A stretch of DNA of 64,000 nucleotides from Rhizobium metallidurans (GTDB lineage: Bacteria; Pseudomonadota; Alphaproteobacteria; Rhizobiales; Rhizobiaceae). Below the pieces are notes generated by a model. That model did not search any database. It was not told where the DNA came from and saw nothing but the letters and a program-made list of their open reading frames with translations. Below are positions 36,207 to 44,976 of the stretch, in pieces. A program made the position numbers and the translations under genes. Each line of letters begins with the position of its first letter. Position 1 is the first letter of the stretch. Location: assembly GCF_014196505.1 (NCBI RefSeq), contig NZ_JACIDW010000003.1, positions 434,001 to 498,000 of the forward strand. Direction: 5' to 3'.

Positions 36207-38279
36207 CTAGAGATCGAGCTCCAGCCGCGTCTCTCCCTTGGCCGGAACCGCGCAGCAGATCAAAGCCTCATCCTTGGCCACTTCGGCCGTCGGTTGCCTC
36301 GTATAGGCGACCGAGCCCGACAGCACCTTGGTCCTGCAACTGCCGCAATTGCCGAGCCGGCAGCTGAATTCCGGCTGCAGCCCGCGTGCCTCGGCGAGCT
36401 CCAGCAAGGTGCCGGCCTCAGGCTCCCACCGGGCTTCCTTGGCCGATTGCATGAAATAGACAGGCACCGGCACATCGGCCGCCGCCTGAACCGCTGGCGA
36501 AGGAGCCTCGACCGACGCGCCGCCGGACCGCGAGAGCGACGCGACGCCGAACGCTTCCGCATGGATCCTGCCATCGGAGACATTAAGACCACGCAGCCCG
36601 TCATAGACCGACTGCATGAAGCCCGGCGGGCCGCAGAGGTAGAAGTCGTAATCGTTGAACGGCAGCGCGGCACTCAGGAGCGCCATGTCGATCCGCCCCT
36701 GCGCGTCGTATTCCTGCCCCTCGATCGCGCCCGAGATATCGCCGAGCACGCGAACCAGCCTGACCACCCCGCCGGAAGCAGCGACAAGCGCTGCAATCTC
36801 GTCGTCGAAGGCGCGCTCGGCCTTGCTGCGCGCGGCGTAGAAAAGCCAAACCGGCCGTATCCTGCGCTTGCGCAATCCCTCGTAGACGACATGCCTGAGC
36901 ATGGCGAGCAGGGGCGTGATGCCGATACCCGCCGCCAGCATCACCGCCGGCCGCTGCTCCAGCGCATCGATGCCGAACGTACCACCAGGCGCACGCGCTT
37001 CGATGATATCGCCGACACCAATGTTATCGTGCAGGTGGCGCGAGACGACACCCTCCCGCTTCACGCTTATGCGGTAACGGTTGTCGGACGGCGCCACGGA
37101 GAGCGTATAGGTCCGGATCAGCGGGCGATCCTCGCCGGCAACAGCCACGCGGATCGGCAGATACTGGCCGGCATCATGCGCGATCAGTCCGCCGCCATCC
37201 ACGGGCTCCAGGTGGAACGAGCGGATGCCGGCACTCTCATCGACGATTGCTCCCACCCGCAACCGCCGCCAGCGCTGCGCCATCTCGGCGGCACGGATGC
37301 GTCCGGCGGCTGCCTCCCAGTCGCCCGTCATCAGCGCGTTCGGCGATTGCCCGTCGGCGCGCGATTGCCAGCGCAGCGGCAACGCATCGGCCCGGTAGAC
37401 GACACGACGGGGGCGGAAGCGCCAGAGCCGTTCGGCACCCTGAAAGGCCGCGATCTCCGGCGAATCCAGAATGACCTCGGCGTTACCGGACAGTTGCAGC
37501 AGGTCGCCGCTATCGAAATCGACGAATACAAGCCCCGCGCGGCCATTGAGGAGAATGTTGCCGAGCGTGTTGAAGAACAGATTGCCGGCGAAGTCCGGGA
37601 TCGTCAGAACCCCGTCCTCGCCGATCCGCACGAAACCCGGCTTGCCGCCCCTGTGCGACACATCCACCTGCCGCCCGCCATCGCCATGTTCCGAATAGGA
37701 GGCGACGAAGAACGCATCCGACTTCGCGATCAGCGCCATCGCCCGCGCATCCAGCGCGTCCGCGACCACCGGCGGCACGGCCGAGGATAAGCCCGGCTCG
37801 CGGCTGAAGCCGAAATCGCGCAGCTGGATGTATTGCGGGCAGTTGCCATAGGACTGCACGACGCCGACATCGAAACGATCCGCCGCGTTGCGCGCGATAT
37901 TGCCGTTCAGCCGGTTGCGACGGCGCGTCTGCAACTCGATCCCCAGCATGCCGATCGGGTCGCCGTCCTCCATCCCCCGGTCGGCCGGATCGTCGGCCTC
38001 GCGCTTGAGCTTGACGCTGAGTGTGGAGGGATCGGGGCTACCCAGGAAACCGGGATAGTTCGCCCGCAGCGTCGCCCACGGATTGCCATCGGCATCGACG
38101 GAGCCGAGTACGATGAAGGGAAGCTGCGGGTAGAACTGGCGGTGCTGGTCGATCAGATGGTCGCGCACCACGCGCGCGCCCAAATCCTTCATGTGCTCCG
38201 CGACGCCGGCCCTCTCCTGCAGGGCAATCTCCCCGTCATGCCACGGGGAAGGCTTTTGGGTCTGCTTCAAGACAAGCAT
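36207..38279 (-). CDS. PNPOx-like + ferredoxin-reductase + 2Fe-2S fusion oxidoreductase
   Basis: A 690-aa three-module protein. Residues 1 to about 330 resemble the pyridoxamine-phosphate-oxidase-like FMN split barrel ([41 protein letters not shown]). Residues about 365-590 are an FAD/NAD(P)H reductase ([55 protein letters not shown]). The last about 85 residues are a plant-type 2Fe-2S ferredoxin ([11 protein letters not shown]...LICCAVP). Similar fusions are known as predicted proteins; the electron acceptor is unknown. Strong GGAG site before ATG 38279. Follows a GST gene by 50 bases; LysR gene divergent. Confidence 0.88.
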   Translation of the reverse strand: MLVLKQTQKPSPWHDGEIALQERAGVAEHMKDLGARVVRDHLIDQHRQFYPQLPFIVLGSVDADGNPWATLRANYPGFLGSPDPSTLSVKLKREADDPADRGMEDGDPIGMLGIELQTRRRNRLNGNIARNAADRFDVGVVQSYGNCPQYIQLRDFGFSREPGLSSAVPPVVADALDARAMALIAKSDAFFVASYSEHGDGGRQVDVSHRGGKPGFVRIGEDGVLTIPDFAGNLFFNTLGNILLNGRAGLVFVDFDSGDLLQLSGNAEVILDSPEIAAFQGAERLWRFRPRRVVYRADALPLRWQSRADGQSPNALMTGDWEAAAGRIRAAEMAQRWRRLRVGAIVDESAGIRSFHLEPVDGGGLIAHDAGQYLPIRVAVAGEDRPLIRTYTLSVAPSDNRYRISVKREGVVSRHLHDNIGVGDIIEARAPGGTFGIDALEQRPAVMLAAGIGITPLLAMLRHVVYEGLRKRRIRPVWLFYAARSKAERAFDDEIAALVAASGGVVRLVRVLGDISGAIEGQEYDAQGRIDMALLSAALPFNDYDFYLCGPPGFMQSVYDGLRGLNVSDGRIHAEAFGVASLSRSGGASVEAPSPAVQAAADVPVPVYFMQSAKEARWEPEAGTLLELAEARGLQPEFSCRLGNCGSCRTKVLSGSVAYTRQPTAEVAKDEALICCAVPAKGETRLELDL

Positions 38280-38329
38280 GACATTCTCCTTCGTGGATAT
38301 TGAGGACCGGCGGCGGCGCTTGGCCTGTG

Positions 38330-38944
38330 TCAGGCCGCGTCGGCAATACCGATCGCCGTCTTCTCGAACGGGTGAAAGCGCGGCAGCGCTTCGACACGCT
38401 TCAGCCAGGCGGTCACGTTGCCGTAGCCGAAGCGATCGACGTTCCCCTCGGGCGAGCGGGCGATGTAGCTGTAGAGCGCGACGTCGGCGATGGTCGGCCG
38501 GTCCGCCGCGATCCATGTCTTGCCGGCCAGTTCCGCGTCGATGAGCGCAAGAATGCTGTGGGCGCGCGCGATCACCTCCTTGGTGTCGAAGGGTGCGCCG
38601 AACACCGTCACCAGCCGAGCGGCGGCGGGGCCATAGGCGATCTCGCCAGCGGCCACCGAAAGCCAGCGCTGGACCGCGGCCGCGCCGGCGGCATCATCAG
38701 GCAGCCAGTCCGGCGCGCGGGTCTTGGCGAGATAGACCAGGATCGCATTCGAATCCGCCAGGATCAGTCCGTTGTCGTCGAGAACGGGGACCTGTCCGAA
38801 CGGGTTGAGTGCAAGGAAAGCGGGCTGCTTGTGCTCGCCGCCGACGAGGTCGACATCGACGATGTCGGCATCGATTCCGGTAAGTGCGATGAACAGCCGG
38901 GCGCGATGGGAATGGCCGGAAAGCGGGAACGAGTAGAGCTTCAT
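38330..38944 (-). CDS. glutathione S-transferase family protein
   Basis: A 204-aa cytosolic GST: N-terminal thioredoxin-like domain ([25 protein letters not shown]..., [27 protein letters not shown], the cis-Pro and glutathione-gamma-Glu site) and all-helical C-terminal domain ([25 protein letters not shown]). Conjugates or reduces electrophiles with glutathione. First gene of the two-gene unit with the flavin/FeS oxidoreductase; the divergent LysR regulator starts 108 bases away. Confidence 0.9.
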   Translation of the reverse strand: MKLYSFPLSGHSHRARLFIALTGIDADIVDVDLVGGEHKQPAFLALNPFGQVPVLDDNGLILADSNAILVYLAKTRAPDWLPDDAAGAAAVQRWLSVAAGEIAYGPAAARLVTVFGAPFDTKEVIARAHSILALIDAELAGKTWIAADRPTIADVALYSYIARSPEGNVDRFGYGNVTAWLKRVEALPRFHPFEKTAIGIADAA

Positions 38945-38974
38945 GGAACTGGTCTCCGTTGATAATGACGGAAG

Positions 38975-38993
38975 AATAATTGTTCCTGTTATT
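38975..38993. promoter_or_regulatory. candidate LysR operator
   Basis: AATAA-N9-TTATT inverted repeat centred in the 108-base gap between the divergent GST and lysR starts, in a locally AT-rich stretch. LysR boxes are AT-rich interrupted dyads in this position; the exact T-N11-A form is not perfect. Confidence 0.4.
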
Positions 38994-39052
38994 GTATGGA
39001 ATTTCGATTATAAGAAAGAGACTGTTTCTTCCGGCGGAATAAAGGCGACGAT

Positions 39053-39940
39053 ATGGATCGGCTTCAATGCATGAAGGTCTTGGTTCGGGTTTCCGAGACG
39101 GCAAGCTTCGCGGAAGCGGCGCGGCAGCTGCACATGAGCCCGCCCGCCGTCACCCGCGCCGTGGCCTTTCTGGAGGACGCCACCGGGGCGCGTCTGTTCG
39201 TGCGATCGACGAGATCGGTCAAGCTCAGCGAAGCCGGCCGGCGCTATGCCGATGACTGCAAGCGTATCCTGGCTGAGATCGACGAAGCCGAGGCCTCGGC
39301 CGGCGGCTCGCACGCGACGCCCTCGGGCACGCTGACGATCACCGCGCCCGTGCAGTTCGGGCAGTTGCATATCATGCCGCTGATGACGGAGTTTCTCGAC
39401 ATCCATAAGGGCCTGACCGGACGCGTGCTGTTGTTCGACCGGATCGTCAGTCTGGTGGAGGAGGGGATCGATGTCGCGATCCGCATCGGCCGCCTGCAGG
39501 ATTCCGACCAGACGGCGATCAAGGTGGGAAATGTGCGCCGCGTCGTCTGTGGCGCGCCCTCCTATTTCGAGCGTCACGGCGAACCGCGGACACCTGCCGA
39601 TCTTGCCAACCACGCCACGATCGTCGCCACCGGTTCGTCGGCGTCGATAGACTGGCATTTCGCCCCCGATGGCGCCGCCGCCACGCTGCATCCGCGCCTC
39701 TATTGCAACACGGTCGACGCCGCCATCGCAGCCTCCGTCACCGGCTGGGGACTGTCGCGGCCGCTATCCTATCAGGTCAGCCGGCACATTGCCTCGGGTC
39801 GGCTGCGTCTGACGCTTGAAGATCACGAGGAAGCGCCGCTGCCGATCCATGTGGTCCATGCCGAGGCAAGGCACGTCTCGGCCAAGACGCGGGCCTTCGT
39901 GGATTTCGCGGTGGCGAAACTGCGGGCGCTGGAGATGTAG
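39053..39940 (+). CDS. LysR-family transcriptional regulator
   Basis: A 295-aa regulator: winged helix-turn-helix (residues 1-60; MKVLVRVSETASFAEAARQLHMSPPAVTRAVAFLEDATGARLFVRSTRSVKLSEAGRRY read in pieces) and periplasmic-binding-type effector domain (TITAPVQFGQLHIMPLM...). The DrgA/PecT-like subgroup of LysR proteins looks similar. Divergent from GST and the flavin/FeS oxidoreductase, so these are its likely targets; the inducer is unknown. A bidirectional terminator lies behind it. Confidence 0.9.
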   Translation: MDRLQCMKVLVRVSETASFAEAARQLHMSPPAVTRAVAFLEDATGARLFVRSTRSVKLSEAGRRYADDCKRILAEIDEAEASAGGSHATPSGTLTITAPVQFGQLHIMPLMTEFLDIHKGLTGRVLLFDRIVSLVEEGIDVAIRIGRLQDSDQTAIKVGNVRRVVCGAPSYFERHGEPRTPADLANHATIVATGSSASIDWHFAPDGAAATLHPRLYCNTVDAAIAASVTGWGLSRPLSYQVSRHIASGRLRLTLEDHEEAPLPIHVVHAEARHVSAKTRAFVDFAVAKLRALEM

Positions 39941-39963
39941 GCGGCGAACGTAACCCAAACGCG

Positions 39964-39990
39964 AAAACGGCGCCGCGAAGGCGCCGTTTT
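39964..39990. terminator. bidirectional terminator between lysR and DUF1127 gene
   Basis: Perfect 11-bp stem AAAACGGCGCC / GGCGCCGTTTT with loop GCGAA; suits both converging genes. Confidence 0.88.
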
Positions 39991-40012
39991 GGGGACTTCC
40001 TGCGTTCCGCTA

Positions 40013-40156
40013 TTAGCGGAAGGCGCGCGAAGCGATGTTGTGGATCTGGTATCGGCTTACGCCGATGTCTGCGAGGGCCTGGTTGGAGAGGCTGCCGAGT
40101 TCGCTGACGGTACGGCGGTAGCTGAGCCAGCTCTTTGCGATGCGGATCGGGTTCAT
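40013..40156 (-). CDS. DUF1127 small protein A (47 aa)
   Basis: A 47-aa basic protein, MNPIRIAKSWLSYRRTVSEL then GSLSNQALADIGVSRYQIHNIASRAFR. The pattern RxxxxL..LSxxxLxDIGxxRxxI is the DUF1127 (YjiS-like) signature. Short DUF1127 proteins are arginine-rich, conserved in Rhizobiales and have been linked to RNA binding, phosphate/carbon metabolism and sRNA control in Agrobacterium. TTGAGGAAC gives a ribosome site close before the ATG. A second DUF1127 gene of the same length lies 309 bases upstream on the same strand. Confidence 0.88.
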   Translation of the reverse strand: MNPIRIAKSWLSYRRTVSELGSLSNQALADIGVSRYQIHNIASRAFR

Positions 40157-40375
40157 GGTGTAGTTCCTCAAAATCAATTCAGTGAGCGGCGCGATTGCCG
40201 TCTCTGTTGTTGATCTTGATATAGGTGATCCCTGTCATATTGTGCAGTGCAATTATTAGGCGCCTGCCATGCAATTGTGCACGGCTATGCACAGATAAAA
40301 CGCAAGCGTTACTTTTTGAGCAGGAAAAACGCGCGGCTTTGGCGCAACTCTGGCGTTAACGAGACGCCGAGACAA
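40157..40375 (-). promoter_or_regulatory. upstream region of DUF1127 gene A with inverted repeat
   Basis: No gene seen. It is AT-richer than the flanks and contains TGTGCA-N6-TGCACA (40276-40293) and two copies of TGCAATT. Likely promoter/operator of the gene starting at 40156; no regulator can be named. Confidence 0.35.
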
Positions 40376-40409
40376 AAGAAAACGCCCGTTGCCTGATGGC
40401 AGCGGGCGT
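40376..40409 (-). terminator. rho-independent terminator after DUF1127 gene B
   Basis: On the minus strand ACGCCCGCTGCC-atca-GGCAACGGGCGT followed by TTTTCTTTTG, about 55 bases past the stop of the DUF1127 gene at 40466. Confidence 0.85.
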
Positions 40410-40465
40410 CTTGGTGAGGCGATCGGCCTGGGAGGAAGCGAATCGCCCTGAGATCAGCGAGGATA

Positions 40466-40609
40466 TTAACGAACGGCTTCGCGAGCGACGCGCTGGATGT
40501 CGGCGCGGTCGATGCCGAGGTCGTGCAATTCGCGGTTGGTCATGCGGCCGAGTTCGGTCACGGTCTGACGATACTTGCGCCAGGTGTTGAAAGAGCGAGA
40601 AATGTTCAT
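40466..40609 (-). CDS. DUF1127 small protein B (47 aa)
   Basis: A 47-aa protein, MNISRSFNTWRKYRQTVTEL then GRMTNRELHDLGIDRADIQRVAREAVR, with the DUF1127 signature LGRMTNRELHDLGIDRxDI. AGGGGAC precedes the ATG at 40609; a longer open frame upstream lacks similarity. It has its own terminator, so each of the two DUF1127 genes appears to be a separate unit. Same length as gene A and clearly related but not identical, so the pair is an older duplication. Confidence 0.9.
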   Translation of the reverse strand: MNISRSFNTWRKYRQTVTELGRMTNRELHDLGIDRADIQRVAREAVR

Positions 40610-40852
40610 GTCGGTCCCCTTTCCGAGGGCTTGCGTCTGCCAGCTGCCGCCTATCGGCGCTGACCTCTGTCTGATGAGCTGTATATATATTGCACCGCAA
40701 AGAGCTAACAGAGACAAGAATTCAACGCACATATGCGTCGGCTGCATTTCTCAAGCTGTAAATCGCACGATTCCGCCATATTCTGGTCAATGAATAGGCA
40801 AAAAGAACGATAGCCGGGCATTGGGCCGCCTGGACTTGCCGGACGGAACGAA

Positions 40853-40885
40853 GACGCCCGCCGGATGAGTTATCCGGCGGGCGTC
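40853..40885. terminator. 14-bp perfect hairpin at the end of a 54-aa ORF
   Basis: GACGCCCGCCGGAT / ATCCGGCGGGCGTC with a 5-base loop, the strongest hairpin in this part. The TAA stop of the minus-strand ORF lies across the loop. No good T run follows on either strand, so it might stabilise or process a transcript rather than terminate it. Confidence 0.6.
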
Positions 40886-41034
40886 CATTCGTCTGACCGG
40901 CAACTGGGAGGAGGATGTTGTCGGTCGATCGGGCTGTTTTTGGGAGGATAGGTCCACATCCCGATCATTTGGGCGGAAATCATATCCGAAAGCGTCCGGT
41001 AATCCGGTCCGGGTACATCCCGGGTTGCACTCAT
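40870..41034 (-). CDS. candidate 54-aa protein
   Basis: The ORF MSATRDVPGPDYRTLSDMIS continues AQMIGMWTYPPKNSPIDRQH and ends PSCRSDEWTPAG, in a reading frame whose composition looks protein-like; it ends in a strong hairpin. A weak GAGC-type site precedes the ATG. A 6-bp inverted repeat CCATGC-N7-GCATGG lies 50-70 bases upstream (41083-41101). No family recognised. Its place next to two DUF1127 genes, with a similar ACGCCCG hairpin at the 3' end, suggests another short stand-alone gene. Confidence 0.4.
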   Translation of the reverse strand: MSATRDVPGPDYRTLSDMISAQMIGMWTYPPKNSPIDRQHPPPSCRSDEWTPAG

Positions 41035-41261
41035 GCTCAATGACTTTGAGTGATATAGTGCGATGCAGTAAATCGGTCGTCTCCATGCGCAATATGCATG
41101 GCATGTCGGATGATAGCGGCAAAGTCTTGCCGGGCGATTAATGTGGCCGCGGCTTGATCCGTGAAGGAAATCGCCAGGGAGCCGTTTCCTCAAACGCCAA
41201 ACCACGTCTATAAGGTTGAAAATCACGCGCGCCAGAGGGCGCGCGGTTTGCGGGGTAGGGC

Positions 41262-42365
41262 ATGTATCGCGGACGTCTGGAGAGGGATTTGTCGCTATGG
41301 GTCGGCAAGGGGTTGATCACCGAGCAGACCGCGGACGCGCTGCTGCGGGACTATGATCGGCGCCCGGCAAGCTTCAGCCTCGGCAACGTGCTGATGATAC
41401 TCGCCGCCATCCTGCTCGCCGCCGCCATCCTTCTGGTGGTCGCCTCGAACTGGGAGGCGATACCGCGTCTCGTCAGGATGTTCTTCATCCTCGCCTTGAT
41501 CTGGTCGGTCCATCTCGGCGCCGGCGCCGCGCTTGTGCGCGGCCAGATCGCGGCCGCCAACGCCCTTTTGGTGATCGGCACGCTCTCCTTCGGCGGCGCC
41601 ATCTCGCTGGTCGGGCAGATGTATCATCTCTCGGGCGACGAGCAGACGGTCATGTATGTGTGGTTCGCCATGGCGGTGGTTTCGGCCATCCTGTTCCGCT
41701 CGGGGGCTGTGTCGGGCGTGGCGGGCTTCCTGTCATGGGGCAGCTTCGCGATCTATCTCGGCAACTCCGACATGCGCCTGATGACGATCGATTCATGGGC
41801 GGCTCCCGTCATGGCGGCGATTGTCATAGCATTGGTCCGCTATACCGGCGCCGGCCGCGTTCGCCATCTTGCCTATCTCCTGCTGCTGGGCTGGCTCGCC
41901 TGGCTCTACACGCTGAACTCCGGCCTGTGGCTGGCACTCATCTACGTCGTTGGCGGCATGGCGGTCTTCGTTCTGGTCAGCCTGCCGGTGGCGAGGCTGT
42001 CCTCGCTGATCGAGGGTGCAGGCGCAGCGCCCGCCTTTTATTCCTTCCTGCTTGCCGTCATCGGCCTGCTTCTGTTGCATGTCGAGCTCGACGCCAGCAG
42101 ATGGGTTCTTTTGCTTGGGATCGTCACGCTGGCCGCATCCGTTCTGGCGATCGCGCTGCAGGGGCGTGACAACGGCGCCGTCCGCTATCTGGCCTACACG
42201 GTCTTCGCCGTCGAAATTCTCTATCTGGGCTCGGTGACCGTCGGCTCCATTCTCGGCACGTCGGGGCTCTTCCTCTGCGCGGGCCTGTTCGTCGCGGCGG
42301 TGGCGTGGATCGTCATCCGTCTTGAAAGACGATTTGCCGGCAAGGCGCGGGGGGCGGTCCAATGA
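41262..42365 (+). CDS. DUF2157 membrane protein
   Basis: A 367-aa polytopic protein: N-terminal cytosolic helix (MYRGRLERDLSLWVGKGLITEQTADALLRDY) followed by about ten hydrophobic helices (e.g. NVLMILAAILLAAAILLVVASNWEAIP). The start and VASNWEAIP motif are typical of DUF2157. Function unknown; in many bacteria it stands with DUF4401 and GDYXXLXY proteins. Here the GDYXXLXY gene overlaps its stop by 4 bases, and DUF4401 is missing. Confidence 0.85.
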   Translation: MYRGRLERDLSLWVGKGLITEQTADALLRDYDRRPASFSLGNVLMILAAILLAAAILLVVASNWEAIPRLVRMFFILALIWSVHLGAGAALVRGQIAAANALLVIGTLSFGGAISLVGQMYHLSGDEQTVMYVWFAMAVVSAILFRSGAVSGVAGFLSWGSFAIYLGNSDMRLMTIDSWAAPVMAAIVIALVRYTGAGRVRHLAYLLLLGWLAWLYTLNSGLWLALIYVVGGMAVFVLVSLPVARLSSLIEGAGAAPAFYSFLLAVIGLLLLHVELDASRWVLLLGIVTLAASVLAIALQGRDNGAVRYLAYTVFAVEILYLGSVTVGSILGTSGLFLCAGLFVAAVAWIVIRLERRFAGKARGAVQ

Positions 42366-42955
42366 GCCTATTCTCCTTCAAGGGCTATTCGAAACGCCGC
42401 TGCGTCACGGCAGCCGTCACGGTGGCGCTGCTGCAGACGGCGGTGCTCGGCTACATCGTTCAGAGCCGCGCCTCGCTTTTGCGCAATGGAACGCAGGTGC
42501 TCCTGAAGACCGCCCCGGTCGATCCGCGCGACTTCCTGCGCGGCGATTACGTGGTGCTGAACTACGACATATCCTCCGTGCCCGTCTCCTCGATATCAGG
42601 CGGCATGCCGAAGGAGGCGGCGCAGCGCAGCCTCTGGGTGCGCCTGAAGCCGGGAGAGGGCGGTTTCTGGCAGGTCGCCGAATCATCCTTCGAGAAGCTC
42701 CCGCAAGCCGACGGTTCCGTGGTGCTGCAAAGCCAGCCCTTCTACAGTTATGGCGAGACCTCGCAGGCCGAGACCATCCGCGTCGAATATGGCATCGAGC
42801 GTTACTATGTTCCCGAGGGGGCGGGACTTGCGCTCGAAGAGGCGCGCCGGGATGGTCAGGTGTCGATCACCGCAAGCATTGGCGCCAATGGCGTGGCGCA
42901 GATCAAAAGCCTTCTGGTGGACGGCAAGCCGGCCTATGAGGAGCCGCTTTACTGA
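42362..42955 (+). CDS. GDYXXLXY-domain protein
   Basis: A 197-aa protein with one N-terminal membrane helix (AAVTVALLQTAVLGYIVQSRA) and an exported beta-rich domain containing the defining motif FLRGDYVVLNYDIS (GDYxxLxY). Also FYSYGETSQAETIRVEYGIERYYVPEG, characteristic of the family. Translationally coupled to the DUF2157 gene (ATGA overlap), so the two probably form a membrane complex. Biochemical role unknown. Confidence 0.85.
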   Translation: MSLFSFKGYSKRRCVTAAVTVALLQTAVLGYIVQSRASLLRNGTQVLLKTAPVDPRDFLRGDYVVLNYDISSVPVSSISGGMPKEAAQRSLWVRLKPGEGGFWQVAESSFEKLPQADGSVVLQSQPFYSYGETSQAETIRVEYGIERYYVPEGAGLALEEARRDGQVSITASIGANGVAQIKSLLVDGKPAYEEPLY

Positions 42956-43027
42956 GTTTGACCCGCCGACGGCTGAAGTCCGCGCGGCAGGGGCTAAAAT
43001 CGCTGTCATTTGGCCTTCATTTTTCCT

Positions 43028-43055
43028 TTGCCTCCTCCAAATCGGGTGTTATAGA
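43028..43055 (+). promoter_or_regulatory. candidate promoter of tRNA-Leu
   Basis: TTGCCT (43028-43033), 16-base spacer, TATAGA (43050-43055), 56 bases before the tRNA. Sigma-70-like by eye only. Confidence 0.35.
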
Positions 43056-43111
43056 GACGCCGCGCTCCGGAAGGCCTCATGTGCAGGCATATGCATGCGG
43101 TTTTTGAGAAC

Positions 43112-43196
<85 letters not shown>

Positions 43197-43378
43197 AAGC
43201 TGGCTTGCAGGCGAGGGACCGAAAACGGTGCCCCTCGATTGCCCGGAGCCAAGCGCCGTTCCGCTCACGCAGAACGAAGAAGAATTGAGAACAGGCCACG
43301 CCCGGCACTTTCCGGCGTCGTGCTCATCGAAACGAACGGCGTCTGGGCACGGCCGCCACGAATTGAAGGTAGGAACAC

Positions 43379-44857
43379 ATGCAGGTTATCGAAACGCTCG
43401 CTGAAGGGCTGAAGCGCGAAATCAAGGTCGTAATCCCGGCCAAGGACATGGAAACCAAGATGAACGAGCGTCTTGCCGACGTGAAGGACAAGGTCCGGAT
43501 CAACGGCTTCCGTCCGGGCAAGGTTCCGGCCGCTCACCTCAAGAAGGTTTACGGCAAGTCCATCATGGCCGACCTCGTCAACGAGATCGTCCGCGAACAG
43601 CCGACCTCGATTCTGGCCGAGCGCGGCGAAAAGTCCGCCACGCAGCCTGAAATCGCGATGACGGAAGACAAGGACGAAGCCGAACTGATCCTGTCTGCTC
43701 AGAAGGATTTCGAGTTCACGCTCTCCTACGAAGTTCTGCCCCCGATCGAGCTGAAGTCCGTCAAGGGCGTCAAGATCACCCGCGAAGTCGTTGATATCTC
43801 GGACGAGGAAGTCAACGAGCAGGTTCTCAAGGTCGCTGAAAGCGCCCGTTCCTACGAGACCAAGAAGGGCAAGGCCGCCGACGGCGACCGCATCACCATG
43901 GACTACGTCGGCAAGGTCGACGGCGTTGCCTTCGACGGCGGCACCGACCAGGGCGCCGAACTCGTTCTCGGCTCCGGCCGTTTCATCCCGGGCTTCGAAG
44001 AGCAGCTCGTCGGCACCAAGGCTGGCGACGAGAAGACCATCACGGTCACCTTCCCGGCTGACTACCCGGCCAAGAACCTCGCCGGCGCCGAAGCCACCTT
44101 CGATGTCACCGTCAAGGACGTTGCCGCTCCCGCCGACGTCGAAATCAACGACGAACTGGCCAAGAAGCTCGGCCTGGAATCGGCTGACCGCCTGAAGGAA
44201 ATCGTTCGCGGCCAGATCGAATCGCAGTACGGCTCGATGACCCGCCAGAAGGTCAAGCGTCAGATCCTCGACCAGCTCGACGAAATGTACAAGTTCGAGA
44301 CCCCGGCCTCGCTCGTCGAAGCCGAGTACAACGGCATCTGGAACCAGGTTGCCAACGACCTCGCACAGTCCGGCAAGACCTTCGAAGACGAAGACACGAC
44401 GGAAGAGCAGGCTCGCGAAGAGTACAAGAAGCTCGCTGAGCGCCGCGTCCGCCTCGGCCTCGTTCTCTCCGAAATCGGCGAAAAGGCCGGCGTCGAAGTC
44501 AGCGAAGACGAAATGCAGCGCGCCATCTACGAGCAGCTGCGTCAGTATCCGGGCCAGGAAAAGCAGATCCTCGAATTCTTCCGCAGCCAGCCGGGTGCGG
44601 CCGCTTCGATCCGCGCGCCGATCTTCGAAGAGAAGGTCATCGACCATCTGCTGACCGAACTCGACGTCACCGACAAGAAGGTCACCAAGGAAGAGCTGCT
44701 CGCCGACGAAGAAGGCGAAGGCTCCGAGAAGGACGCCAAGAAGGCCGCTCCGAAGAAGAAGGCTGCTGCCAAGGCTGAAGCCGCTGAAGGCGAAGAAGCC
44801 GCTCCGAAGAAGAAGGCCGCTCCGAAGAAGAAGGCTTCCGAGGAAGGCGCCGAGTAA
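43379..44857 (+). CDS. tig: trigger factor
   Basis: A 492-aa ribosome-bound chaperone and prolyl isomerase. N-terminal ribosome-binding domain ([21 protein letters not shown]; the GFRxGKxP signature in [21 protein letters not shown]), FKBP-type domain ([21 protein letters not shown]...[24 protein letters not shown]) and helical C-terminal domain ([22 protein letters not shown]). The last about 40 residues are a Lys/Ala/Glu-rich tail ([28 protein letters not shown]), longer than in E. coli. Codon use is strongly biased, as for an abundant protein. Confidence 0.96.
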   Translation: MQVIETLAEGLKREIKVVIPAKDMETKMNERLADVKDKVRINGFRPGKVPAAHLKKVYGKSIMADLVNEIVREQPTSILAERGEKSATQPEIAMTEDKDEAELILSAQKDFEFTLSYEVLPPIELKSVKGVKITREVVDISDEEVNEQVLKVAESARSYETKKGKAADGDRITMDYVGKVDGVAFDGGTDQGAELVLGSGRFIPGFEEQLVGTKAGDEKTITVTFPADYPAKNLAGAEATFDVTVKDVAAPADVEINDELAKKLGLESADRLKEIVRGQIESQYGSMTRQKVKRQILDQLDEMYKFETPASLVEAEYNGIWNQVANDLAQSGKTFEDEDTTEEQAREEYKKLAERRVRLGLVLSEIGEKAGVEVSEDEMQRAIYEQLRQYPGQEKQILEFFRSQPGAAASIRAPIFEEKVIDHLLTELDVTDKKVTKEELLADEEGEGSEKDAKKAAPKKKAAAKAEAAEGEEAAPKKKAAPKKKASEEGAE

Positions 44858-44882
44858 TCTCCGACCAATCTGGATTTTGATG

Positions 44883-44906
44883 AACCCCGCCTCGTGCGGG
44901 GTTTTT
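44883..44906 (+). terminator. rho-independent terminator after tig
   Basis: AACCCCGC-ctcgt-GCGGGGTT stem followed by TTTC, 26 bases after the stop. Confidence 0.88.
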
Positions 44907-44976
44907 CATTTTGGGCGATGTTTCGGGGGCAAGCTTTGCGCGGGTGAGGGTGCTTGCGCTGTCGGAAGGGCCGCGA

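Noticed and set aside
40787..41122. 111-aa minus-strand frame overlapping the 54-aa ORF
   Set aside because: No ribosome site, no conserved-looking segments, and it runs through the 14-bp hairpin; the 54-aa frame fits better.
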